Shown: positions 1 to 6,792, counted from the first letter of the stretch. The stretch: DNA of 7,010 bases from Verrucomicrobiota bacterium (GCA_026397695.1 JAPLUJ010000433.1:1-7010), one strand, 5' to 3'. Program-made: numbers and translations. Notes: generated by a model from the sequence alone, not told the origin.

Positions 1-337
1 ACAATTCGGATGTCAAACCCGCGGAAGTGGGACTAACGATGAGAGGTTCTACGATCTTGGCACGGTAACCGGTTTCCTCTAACAACTCGCGGGCGGCGGT
101 GGCGGCGAGGGATTCGCCGAGGTGTTCGGGTTCATCGCCGACGATTCCGGCGGGGATTTCGATGACGCGTTGGTGGATGGGGATGCGGAATTGTTCGACG
201 AGGAGGATTTCGTCCCCGGGGGTGATGGCGAGGATTCCAACACAGCAATCCGCCTGCGGACGGCGCACAAAGTCCCAGTGGCCGATGCGTTGAATGCTCA
301 GCCAGCGGGTTTCAAAAAGGGTCTCCGGTGTGGTCAT
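1..337 (-). CDS. Nudix hydrolase, ADP-ribose pyrophosphatase-like (3' end beyond window)
   Basis: The first 112 residues of a Nudix-family hydrolase are visible; the C-terminus lies beyond position 1. Nudix enzymes cleave nucleoside diphosphates linked to another moiety, using metal ions bound by the Nudix box. The box is clear: E75, seven residues, then RELLEETGY (83-91), matching the consensus RExxEExG. Before it lies VEQFRIPIHQRVIEIPAG (47-64), typical of ADP-ribose pyrophosphatases, where the 'ExPAG' strand leads into the box. The loop between G64 and E75 has ten residues instead of the canonical five. The start chosen is the ATG at 337-335; no in-frame upstream alternative fits better and no Shine-Dalgarno sequence precedes it. 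The gene is divergent from the Sel1-repeat gene. Family assignment is secure; ADP-ribose as substrate is an inference, and other sugar nucleotides remain possible. Confidence 0.9.
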   Translation of the reverse strand, partial: MTTPETLFETRWLSIQRIGHWDFVRRPQADCCVGILAITPGDEILLVEQFRIPIHQRVIEIPAGIVGDEPEHLGESLAATAARELLEETGYRAKIVEPLIVSPTSAGLTSEL

Positions 338-641
338 CAATGAAATCTATCAAGTCACATTGGCACGCGGGCCGGAAGCAGGGTACTTCCCGTGCGCGCT
401 GATGTCCCGTCACGATTTCCAAATTCCCGTTTCATGCAAGCACCGACTTGGTCGGCGTGTTCGCGGCACCCTTCGCGGTGATCAACGATTTGCGGTTCCT
501 GCACAGCCAGAATGAGGAAACCCGCCGCGCCGGCTTGATCGCACGTGCATCGACGAACTGCGGGACCTCTGACTCCGCCGGATTGAATGCCGCAAAAGCT
601 GTGAAATAATCATGCTTGTCAGCGTGGGAATTCATTATCTA
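338..641. other. Divergent intergenic region, about 300 bp, no confident gene
   Basis: This stretch separates the divergent Nudix and Sel1 genes and should contain both promoters, but I cannot point to a convincing -35/-10 pair for either. It holds an imperfect hairpin at 366-398 (core GGAAG/CTTCC) and a perfect small one at 443-455 (CCGAC-TTG-GTCGG). Two open frames cross it: a plus-strand frame from after the TGA at 400-402 to the TAA at 607-609, without an ATG, and a minus-strand ATG-started frame of 67 codons (635-432) that would overlap one possible start of the Sel1 gene. Neither shows a recognisable domain or ribosome binding site. It may be a dispersed repeat or the remnant of a gene. 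Confidence 0.5.
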
Positions 642-2246
642 ATGACTGGCATGCATCACCAACTCGTTGCCCGCCTATTGTTGTTGCCAGCACTTGCCAT
701 CACCCTTCAAGCCGCGGTGTCCCTGCCGACTGGAAATTCCGCAGCCGTCCCCGCCGAAGTGGCGGGGCCCGCGAAAGCCGCGATGGAGGCGTTCCAAGCC
801 GGACGCCATGCCAAGGCGGTTGAACTCGCCCTGCCCTTGGCCGAGCAAGGCAACGCGGACGCCCTCTATCTGTTAGGATTCGCCCATGAGTCCGGCCAGG
901 GAGCGGAGGCATCCAAGGACAAGGCGCTTGATTACTATCGCAAGGCGGCGGCAGGCAAATCCAAGGACGCGGTGTACCGCATGTCCTTCATCCTGCTCGC
1001 ATCCGACAAGGAGGAAGAACGCGACCAAGCCCGCCAAGCGCTCGAAACCGCCGCCAAGGACGATCCGGCGGTGGCCGCCCGCATTCTGGGTGAGGCCTAT
1101 CTGCGGGGGCTCCTGAGCCCGGCTGCGGATCCTGACAAGGCGGTGTTCTGGTGGAAACGCGCCGCCGATGCCGGGGACGTCCTGTCGGTGCTGCTCATCG
1201 CGCGCTTTTACGAAGGCCAATTCGGGTTTCCAGAATTGAAGGACACGAAGGAGGCGCTGGCCAATTACGGCAAGGCGGCGGGCTTGGGCAATGCCGGGGC
1301 GATGGCCGCGCTCGGATCGCGCCTGCTCAGCGGCGAGGAAAAAAGCCGCGACGAGAAAAAAGGCCGGGAGTGGCTCAAGAAAGCCATAGTTGCCAAAGAA
1401 TATACCGCTTACCTCGCCCTCGGCGATTACGAGGAAAATGTCAAAAAAGACCTCAAGGCCGCGCTCGCCGAGTATGAGCGTGGCAAGGACGCGGGACAGG
1501 TCGATTGCATGCTGCGCACCGCGGATTTCTACCTCGAAGGCAAAGGCGTGGAAAAAGACCCGGAACGCGGCAATGCGTTGCTGCGCAAAGCCGCCGAAGC
1601 CGGCAACCCGGTCGCCAACTTGCGCGTCGCCGCCCAATTGCTGAGCAAAGAAAAACCCGACGCCACCGACCTGCTCACCGGCTACGGCCACTTGCTCGCA
1701 TCCGCCAACGGCAATCTATCAGAAGCGCAAAACGAACTCGGCCTGCTCTATTTGTCGGGCAAACTCGGCATTGCGGATTCGCCCGGTGGCGTCGCGTGGT
1801 TGACGCGCGCCGCCCAAGGCGGCAACGCCCAGGCCCAGAACAACCTCGCCACGCTCTACGAACGCGGCATCGGCGGCGTGCCCAAGAATCTGGAAAACGC
1901 CGGTCAACTCTATTCGCTGGCCGCCAACCAAGGACACGGCGCGGCCACGCTGGCGCTCGCCCGTTTGGTCAACGATGGCGTCGGCACCAAGGCCAACCCC
2001 GTCAAAGCATGGGCGCTCGCCACCCTCGCCGTGGAACGCGGTGACAAGGAGGCCGAAAAACTCGTCAAGGAAATCACCGGCAAACTCGATGACAAACAAC
2101 GTGCCGAAGCCGTGAAAGAACTCGAGAATATCAAATCCGGCAAACCCGCCAAAAAGGACGATGCCAAGAAAGACCCGTCCAAACCCGCAGCCAAGGACCC
2201 GTCCAAACCAGCAGCCAAAGACGCGACGAAACCGAAAACGAAATAG
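642..2246 (+). CDS. Secreted Sel1-repeat (TPR-like) protein
   Basis: Sel1-like repeats are helix-pair solenoids related to TPRs that scaffold protein-protein contacts, often in the bacterial envelope. From the ATG at 642 (534 residues) the protein begins with a signal-peptide-like segment: a short basic N-region followed by the hydrophobic stretch LLLLPALAITLQA (about 12-24). Roughly ten Sel1-type units cover about residues 50-470, with signatures such as WWKRAADAGD, LRKAAEAGNP and WLTRAAQGGNAQAQNNLA, each followed by a helix ending near a Tyr/Gly pair and then a D/N-P-x-K/R-A motif. The tail (about 498-534) is low-complexity Lys/Pro/Ala. Other in-frame starts are ATG 612 and ATG 651. I prefer 642 or 651 because they place the signal peptide at the N-terminus; a weak GGGA sits 12 bp before 642. 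No enzymatic domain is visible. The interaction partner is unknown, and no neighbour suggests one. Confidence 0.88.
   Translation: MTGMHHQLVARLLLLPALAITLQAAVSLPTGNSAAVPAEVAGPAKAAMEAFQAGRHAKAVELALPLAEQGNADALYLLGFAHESGQGAEASKDKALDYYRKAAAGKSKDAVYRMSFILLASDKEEERDQARQALETAAKDDPAVAARILGEAYLRGLLSPAADPDKAVFWWKRAADAGDVLSVLLIARFYEGQFGFPELKDTKEALANYGKAAGLGNAGAMAALGSRLLSGEEKSRDEKKGREWLKKAIVAKEYTAYLALGDYEENVKKDLKAALAEYERGKDAGQVDCMLRTADFYLEGKGVEKDPERGNALLRKAAEAGNPVANLRVAAQLLSKEKPDATDLLTGYGHLLASANGNLSEAQNELGLLYLSGKLGIADSPGGVAWLTRAAQGGNAQAQNNLATLYERGIGGVPKNLENAGQLYSLAANQGHGAATLALARLVNDGVGTKANPVKAWALATLAVERGDKEAEKLVKEITGKLDDKQRAEAVKELENIKSGKPAKKDDAKKDPSKPAAKDPSKPAAKDATKPKTK
2172..2243 (+). repeat. 24-bp tandem repeat encoding DPSKPAAK units
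   Basis: Three consecutive 24-bp units lie in frame at the 3' end of the Sel1 gene: 2172-2195 and 2196-2219 differ at only two positions (both encode DPSKPAAK), and 2220-2243 is degenerate (DATKPKTK). They produce a basic, proline-rich, probably disordered tail immediately before the TAG stop. Such units can change copy number by slippage or recombination. The tail may bind acidic polymers such as nucleic acid or cell-wall material, which is speculative. Confidence 0.85.
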
Positions 2247-2326
2247 GAAACTTGCCTCCCTGCGTCCGGCGGCCAAGACTGTCGGCGCATCTGAGTGAGC
2301 CATTCATTTTAGATAATTTATTCAAC

Positions 2327-2395
2327 ATTCGCGTCCATCCGTCCATGCGCGGTTCCATGTTCTTGTGTGTTTTTTCGTGATTTTCGTGGTTTTTA
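2327..2395. repeat. Putative dispersed intergenic repeat (CGTCCATCCGTCCATGCGCGG / TTTCGTGATTTTCGTGG type)
   Basis: Within the AT-rich spacer between the Sel1 gene and the helical pair is a stretch with internal short reiterations: 'cgtccatccgtccatgcgcggttcc' is followed by 'ttttttcgtga' and 'ttttcgtggttttt'. The reverse complement reads as tandem CACGAAA-like units followed by a GGACGGATGGACG segment. I recall very similar short sequences between genes in many verrucomicrobial and planctomycetal genomes, so I suspect a dispersed family, but only one copy lies here. It directly precedes the gene starting at 2414 and could contribute its leader or promoter. Confidence 0.45.
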
Positions 2396-2413
2396 TTTCG
2401 GCAATTAGATTAA

Positions 2414-3676
2414 GTGAAACTCATCCACTGGCTTCCGCCCTTGGTGGTATTGGTTATTGTGGGAATCTGGATAGGCATCCAGCGTCTGTCCATTTCTGCG
2501 ATGGAAAATGAAAACGCGATGTTGCAAAAGCACATCGCCGCTGTCCGCAGCCTCGGCCCAAGGAGTGCTTCACTGCACACCCAAGCCGGTGCGCCTGAAA
2601 AACTGGTGCAGGCCAATGGTGCGATCGATTGGAAAGAATTCGCCGCGCAATTGGCCGAAGTGCAGCGCAGCGAAGGCACGGGAGACATGCGGACAAAGGT
2701 GCATTTGCAGCAGCGCATGCAAGCAATGAGCCCGCAGGAAATCTGCGCCGCATTGGATGAAATCGCCGCACTCGACCTGCCCGCCGCCGCACGCACCATG
2801 CTGCGGCAAGTGCTCATCCAATTGCTCACCCAGAAAAATCCCGCACTGGCAGTGCAGCGTGGCATCGATCACTTGCAGGACAACAATGAGCGGATCAGTT
2901 GGTTGCTTGTCGGCGCGTTGCAGGAATGGGCCAAGCAGGATGTCGGAAAAGCCGCCACTTGGTTAGATCAACAAAGTGCCGCCGGCAAATTCGCCACCAC
3001 ATCGCTCGACGGCAGAAACCTGTCCAGGATGCGGTTTGAAGCCACCTTGATCGGCCTCTTGCTTGCCACCGATCCCGCCGCCGCCGCCCGGCGTTTGGGT
3101 GCGCTGCCGGAAGACCAGCGCATGGATGTCATTGGCAATTACGAGTTAAGCTCGGTCAACGACGCAATCCAGGCGGCCCTCGCCAAACTGATCCGTGACC
3201 AAGTGCCAGCGAAAGATCAAGCCCAGACATTTGCCAAGCAAGCGGCCCGATGGGTGGCACAGGGCGGTTATCCGCGAGTCACCGAGTATCTCGACCAGAT
3301 CAAGGCCAGTCCCAGCGAACGCATCGCCTGCGTCGAGCAAGCCATTGCAACCACCATCCTGCCTAACAACCAGCAAGTCACGCGTGAGGATTTCGATACC
3401 ATGCGCGCATGGGTGGGCACCCAAGTGCCTGATGCAATCGACAGCATCACGGGCAAAGCCCTGTGCGCGGCCGTCCGCGCAGGCGACCACAAGTTGGTGT
3501 TCGCCGAAGCCGCCGAACTCGCTGTGCAATACAGCCAAGCCAGCGGCAGCGACAACGTCCTCATGATCTTAATGGATCAGTTGGCGGCGAGTGGTGACAA
3601 AGCCCGGGCCCGCATCCTTGCCGGGAAAATTTCCGATGAGAACCGCCGCGCTGCAATCCTCAAACTCCTCGAATAA
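2414..3676 (+). CDS. Membrane-anchored all-helical protein of unknown function (first of pair)
   Basis: I do not recognise a named family. The 420-residue product has one N-terminal membrane segment (about residues 7-22, LPPLVVLVIVGIWIGI), a short heptad-like stretch (about 28-45), a linker, and then a long alpha-helical region rich in Ala, Gln and Leu to the C-terminus. Helical-repeat-like phrases recur: QKNPALAVQRG (140-150), EWAKQDVGKAATWLDQQ (171-187) and LLATDPAAAARRLGALPEDQR (217-236 region). These resemble the 'W..xDPxAAxxWLxxLP' motifs of large verrucomicrobial hypothetical families. The start is the GTG at 2414: an in-frame TAA sits immediately before it, and the next ATG (codon 30) would remove the membrane segment. 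No Shine-Dalgarno sequence is seen. It lies 15 bp before a similarly built gene, so the two are probably co-transcribed. It most likely projects into the periplasm; a TPR/HEAT-like binding role is inferred. Confidence 0.85.
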   Translation: MKLIHWLPPLVVLVIVGIWIGIQRLSISAMENENAMLQKHIAAVRSLGPRSASLHTQAGAPEKLVQANGAIDWKEFAAQLAEVQRSEGTGDMRTKVHLQQRMQAMSPQEICAALDEIAALDLPAAARTMLRQVLIQLLTQKNPALAVQRGIDHLQDNNERISWLLVGALQEWAKQDVGKAATWLDQQSAAGKFATTSLDGRNLSRMRFEATLIGLLLATDPAAAARRLGALPEDQRMDVIGNYELSSVNDAIQAALAKLIRDQVPAKDQAQTFAKQAARWVAQGGYPRVTEYLDQIKASPSERIACVEQAIATTILPNNQQVTREDFDTMRAWVGTQVPDAIDSITGKALCAAVRAGDHKLVFAEAAELAVQYSQASGSDNVLMILMDQLAASGDKARARILAGKISDENRRAAILKLLE

Positions 3677-3691
3677 TCTTCCCATCGTGGC

Positions 3692-5008
3692 ATGAAAATC
3701 CCGCTCCTCGTCTCGGTTCTCATTCTCGCCAGCGGTGCGGTCCTTGGCTGGTACGATTACCAGCGACTTGCTGTCGTCCGCAGGACACACGCGGAACTCG
3801 TTGCGGAGGCCGCCAAGTTCGGCATCACCATCAATGCCTTGCATGCTGCGGATGCGGCACGCATCCCCCGGCAAGAACGGCAAGCCCGCGAGGTGGCTGC
3901 CCAGTTCACCGCAGCCGAGTTCATGGCCTTTGCAAGGGACATGGAAGCCAGCGATCAAGCCAACAACGGCCAACCGGATGCAGCCATGCAACAGCGCATC
4001 ATGAACTTCATGGACCGCATCATGTTGCTCAAGCCCGCCGAGCTGAAATCCCTGATCGCCGAAGTCGCCGCCGACAAGGATCTCAAGGATCAAACCCGCC
4101 AGAGCCTCATCAGCTTCTGTATCATGTCCCTCGCCAACAACCACCCGCAAGCCGCGCTGATGTTTGTTTACGAGTCATCGGATCTCTTCAAGGACGGGCG
4201 TGTCGGCGAGCAAGCCGTCGCCGCTGCCCTCGCACGCTGGGCCAAGGACGACCCCATGGCCGCGCTCGAGTGGTTCAGCCATAACGCCGAAAAATATTCC
4301 ACTCTCATCACCGAAGACACCAAGCGTGGCATGATCCAGGGTGCCGCACTCCTCTACCCGAAACTCGCCTTCCAACTCATCGGTGAACTGGATTTCAAGG
4401 AACCGGTTATGGCCATTCAAGGCATTGTCGGCACCGCCCAAACCCCTGCTGATAGAACAGCCATGCTCGCCGCACTCCGCGGGCACCTCGCCACCATCAC
4501 CGATGCATCAGCCCGCGATCAAGCCGCGATCATCGGCGTCAGAATGCTGGTGCAAAGCGTCGTTCAGGATGGATTCGACTCTGCCAGCAAATGGCTCGCC
4601 GCTGCCAACCTCACTCCCGCAGAACTTGCTCACATCGCCAACGGCTTAAGTTATAACTCAGCCACTAGTGGCGAAACCGGCCAATGGATAGAGTGGCTCA
4701 GCGCAACCCTCCCTCGCGACGATTCCCGCGACCCGATAAGCAACATCGTGAGCAACTGGACCCGCACCGATTATCAGAGCGCCACCAATTGGCTTGGCAG
4801 CATTCCCGCCGGCCCTGCCAGAAACATCTCCGTCCGTGCCTACGCGGAGACTGTTGCCAGTTATGATGCCAATGTCGCTGCCCAGTGGGCGATGACCCTG
4901 CCTGATGGCACCGAAAGGGATGCCACGCTCATGGCCATCCACCGCAACCTGGCGCAAAAAAATCCGGCTGATGCCGCCGCCTTTGCCACCCGTTACGGCA
5001 TCAAGTAG
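3692..5008 (+). CDS. Membrane-anchored all-helical repeat protein of unknown function (second of pair)
   Basis: The 438-residue product has the same layout as its upstream neighbour: an N-terminal hydrophobic anchor or uncleaved signal (about residues 4-19, PLLVSVLILASGAVLG), a charged helix (about 22-45), then an entirely helical domain. The C-terminal half shows the repeat most clearly: ARWAKDDPMAALEWFSH (181-197), NWTRTDYQSATNWLGSIPAG (355-374), ETVASYDANVAAQWAMTLPDG (386-406) and NLAQKNPADAAAFATRYG (419-436). Each has a small/Asp/Asn position, two alanines and an aromatic residue, at roughly 30-residue spacing near the end. No catalytic motif is visible. The ATG lies 15 bp after the upstream stop with no Shine-Dalgarno sequence, indicating an operon. 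Similarity to the first protein is architectural and local rather than an obvious full-length match; distant paralogy is inferred. In related bacteria such proteins are usually annotated as hypothetical. Confidence 0.87.
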   Translation: MKIPLLVSVLILASGAVLGWYDYQRLAVVRRTHAELVAEAAKFGITINALHAADAARIPRQERQAREVAAQFTAAEFMAFARDMEASDQANNGQPDAAMQQRIMNFMDRIMLLKPAELKSLIAEVAADKDLKDQTRQSLISFCIMSLANNHPQAALMFVYESSDLFKDGRVGEQAVAAALARWAKDDPMAALEWFSHNAEKYSTLITEDTKRGMIQGAALLYPKLAFQLIGELDFKEPVMAIQGIVGTAQTPADRTAMLAALRGHLATITDASARDQAAIIGVRMLVQSVVQDGFDSASKWLAAANLTPAELAHIANGLSYNSATSGETGQWIEWLSATLPRDDSRDPISNIVSNWTRTDYQSATNWLGSIPAGPARNISVRAYAETVASYDANVAAQWAMTLPDGTERDATLMAIHRNLAQKNPADAAAFATRYGIK

Positions 5009-5171
5009 GTGCGCTGGTGTCGGCGCGTTGAACCAGATCATTCAGTTAGCTGCAAAGCGGCACGCTGGCCCACAAGGAGATGGCTGCGGCGGATGAAAAT
5101 CAGTCCGCTTGGGACAGCGTTGTTGCGGATGGACTCGATGATCTTGCTAGGGTTGCAATGCCGGGAGCGCC

Positions 5172-6737
5172 TCAACTTCCGCGCCGGTCCCAATCCTCCC
5201 AGAACCGCGAGGTCTGCGCCGGGTCCGGGATGATTTCCAACAGAACTGGTTTGCCGCCGGGTTCAAAGCGGTCGAAATCATCCGCGCGGCGGACGCGCAG
5301 GTGGTCCATGCCCCACAACAGGGCCATGCCGGCCAGATCCGCAGCGTGCGGATTGATCAGGCATTCGGCGGCGCGCGGACTCAAAGAATTGAGGCGCTCA
5401 ATCCGCGCGAAAATTTTCCCGCCGCCATTATTGATCACCGCGAGCACGCGGCCGGCGCAGTTGACCTGGCCTAACACGAATGGCGCCGCCAGATCGTAGA
5501 GAGCCGTTAGATCGCCGACCACCGCCCAGGTATCGCTGACATCGGCGGTCCAGCCGAGCCAGGTGCTGATCTGGCCGTCGATGCCATTGACCCCGCGGTT
5601 TGCCCTAACTGTTGGAACCGGTCGTGCCCATTGGGCGAACAGATTCCATTCGCGGATCGGCAGGCTGTTGCCGAGAAAAACCCCGCCGCCGATGGACGCA
5701 TAGTGGGACAGGACACGCACCAGCGCAGGTTCACTATCGGGATAACATTCTAACAATTCAGCGGTCAGCGCGGCCCGCCCGGCGGCTCCAGCGAGCAGGT
5801 CGAGCGCGTCATCGGCTGCGGTGATATCGCCCAGGGCCGCCAGCACCCGCTGTAGCGGTCCGCGCGTGACGTGGCACGCGCGGGCCATGCCGGGCAGGCC
5901 GTTGCGGCAGACCGACCACACGGCAACGTCCGGCAATTCCTCGAGATCCCGCCAGAACCTGCCGCTAGGGACCTCGCCCAAGCGGAGAATTTTCCCGGGT
6001 GGGCGCGCCTTGAGGATGCGGTCCGCGTCATGGATGGCGAGCGATTGGAGGGCTTCGCGCAGGCCGCTGGTGGCATCGGCGACGAGCGGCACGCCGAAAT
6101 CCCGGCAGAAATGGAACACCTCCTCCTGTTCTTCGGGTTCGAGCCCGCCTATCAGAACGACGATGCCCCGATAGAGATCCTCGCGCAACCAGCGGGCGAG
6201 TGCCGCCACATCAAGGCGGTCCTGCGCCGGGGTAAACGAGCCGCAGGTTTGCTGTGAGAAATCCTCCTCTCCCGTTAGGAATGACTCGTCGCATTCGACG
6301 TTGAGGTGGAGCGGCCGACGGCCATCCCATGCGGGAAAATCTTCCTGCCAGGCATAGCTGCCAAACAGGCCCGGCTGCGCGATTGCCTGTGGCGCGCCGG
6401 TGCCACGGAAGGCGGCCGGCCGATCGGCGGTGATGGCCACCAGCGGCCGTGCTTGGTAATGCGCTTCGATCACCGCAGGCAACAACTCGGCGGCGGCGGT
6501 CCCGCTGGTGGTGACCACCGCGCACGGCTGACCGGTTTCCATGGTGCGTCCGATGGCGAAAAAACCGGCGCTGCGTTCCTCGAAGTGCCGCCAGATGCGG
6601 ACCAGTCCCGCCGCTTCCGCGCGGGCGAGGGCCTCGACCAAGGCGGCGTTGCGCGCGCCGGCGCAGACCACGAATTCGCACACCCCCGCCCGAAGGCAAC
6701 GTTTGACCACTTCCAGCGCCGTATCCCATGCGTTCAC
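5172..6737 (-). CDS. menD: 2-succinyl-5-enolpyruvyl-6-hydroxy-3-cyclohexene-1-carboxylate synthase (MenD)
   Basis: MenD is a cytoplasmic thiamine-diphosphate enzyme that joins 2-oxoglutarate (with loss of CO2) to isochorismate, the first committed step of classical menaquinone synthesis. The 521-residue product has the full three-domain layout, slightly shorter than the usual 550-580. Visible motifs: FEER with catalytic Glu54 (Glu55 in E. coli), TSGTA (77-81), TADRP with Arg106 (Arg107 in E. coli), GAPQAI (114-119), GNSLPIR with Ser358 and Arg362, NRGVNGIDG with Arg381, the ThDP-Mg motif GDLTALYDL (408-416) through INNGGGKIF (435-443). The substrate loop usually written GSR reads GAR (27-29), so the serine is replaced by alanine. 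The start is GTG at 6737-6735; an in-frame TGA lies six codons upstream and a weak GGA precedes it. No other men gene is in the window. The upstream partial gene is on the same strand, 114 bp away. Confidence 0.96.
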   Translation of the reverse strand: MNAWDTALEVVKRCLRAGVCEFVVCAGARNAALVEALARAEAAGLVRIWRHFEERSAGFFAIGRTMETGQPCAVVTTSGTAAAELLPAVIEAHYQARPLVAITADRPAAFRGTGAPQAIAQPGLFGSYAWQEDFPAWDGRRPLHLNVECDESFLTGEEDFSQQTCGSFTPAQDRLDVAALARWLREDLYRGIVVLIGGLEPEEQEEVFHFCRDFGVPLVADATSGLREALQSLAIHDADRILKARPPGKILRLGEVPSGRFWRDLEELPDVAVWSVCRNGLPGMARACHVTRGPLQRVLAALGDITAADDALDLLAGAAGRAALTAELLECYPDSEPALVRVLSHYASIGGGVFLGNSLPIREWNLFAQWARPVPTVRANRGVNGIDGQISTWLGWTADVSDTWAVVGDLTALYDLAAPFVLGQVNCAGRVLAVINNGGGKIFARIERLNSLSPRAAECLINPHAADLAGMALLWGMDHLRVRRADDFDRFEPGGKPVLLEIIPDPAQTSRFWEDWDRRGS

Positions 6738-6792
6738 GCCGTCCGTGTTAGCTCATGGCGATGGAAATGTCCAAGCGTGGAAATTCAAACCT

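Noticed and set aside
432..635. Minus-strand 67-codon frame as a real small gene
   Set aside because: No ribosome binding site or known domain, and it would cover one possible start of the Sel1 gene. It is kept only as part of the remnant/repeat hypothesis.
873..1691. Long open frame on the minus strand opposite the Sel1 gene (272 codons)
   Set aside because: It lies antisense to a clear Sel1-repeat gene; its Phe/Gly/Arg-rich translation shows no domain and is explained by the GC-rich codon pattern of the real gene.
1719..2303. Second long minus-strand frame opposite the Sel1 C-terminus (194 codons)
   Set aside because: Its repetitive GRVFGC/FGR segments are the antisense reading of the Lys/Pro/Ala tandem repeat, so it is a shadow frame.
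2247..2413. CRISPR array or tRNA in the AT-rich spacer
   Set aside because: The reiterated words are too short and irregular for CRISPR repeats, and no cloverleaf-type sequence is present.
3569..4150. Minus-strand frame of 193 codons across the junction of the two helical-protein genes
   Set aside because: It is antisense to both ends of two well-supported genes and has no recognisable motif.
5009..5171. Intrinsic terminators in the convergent gap between the helical pair and menD
   Set aside because: I looked for a GC-rich stem followed by a T-run in either direction and found none.
5080..5499. Plus-strand frame beginning MAAADENQSAW in the convergent gap
   Set aside because: Most of it is antisense to menD, its later part is Arg/Ser-rich shadow sequence, and no ribosome binding site precedes it.
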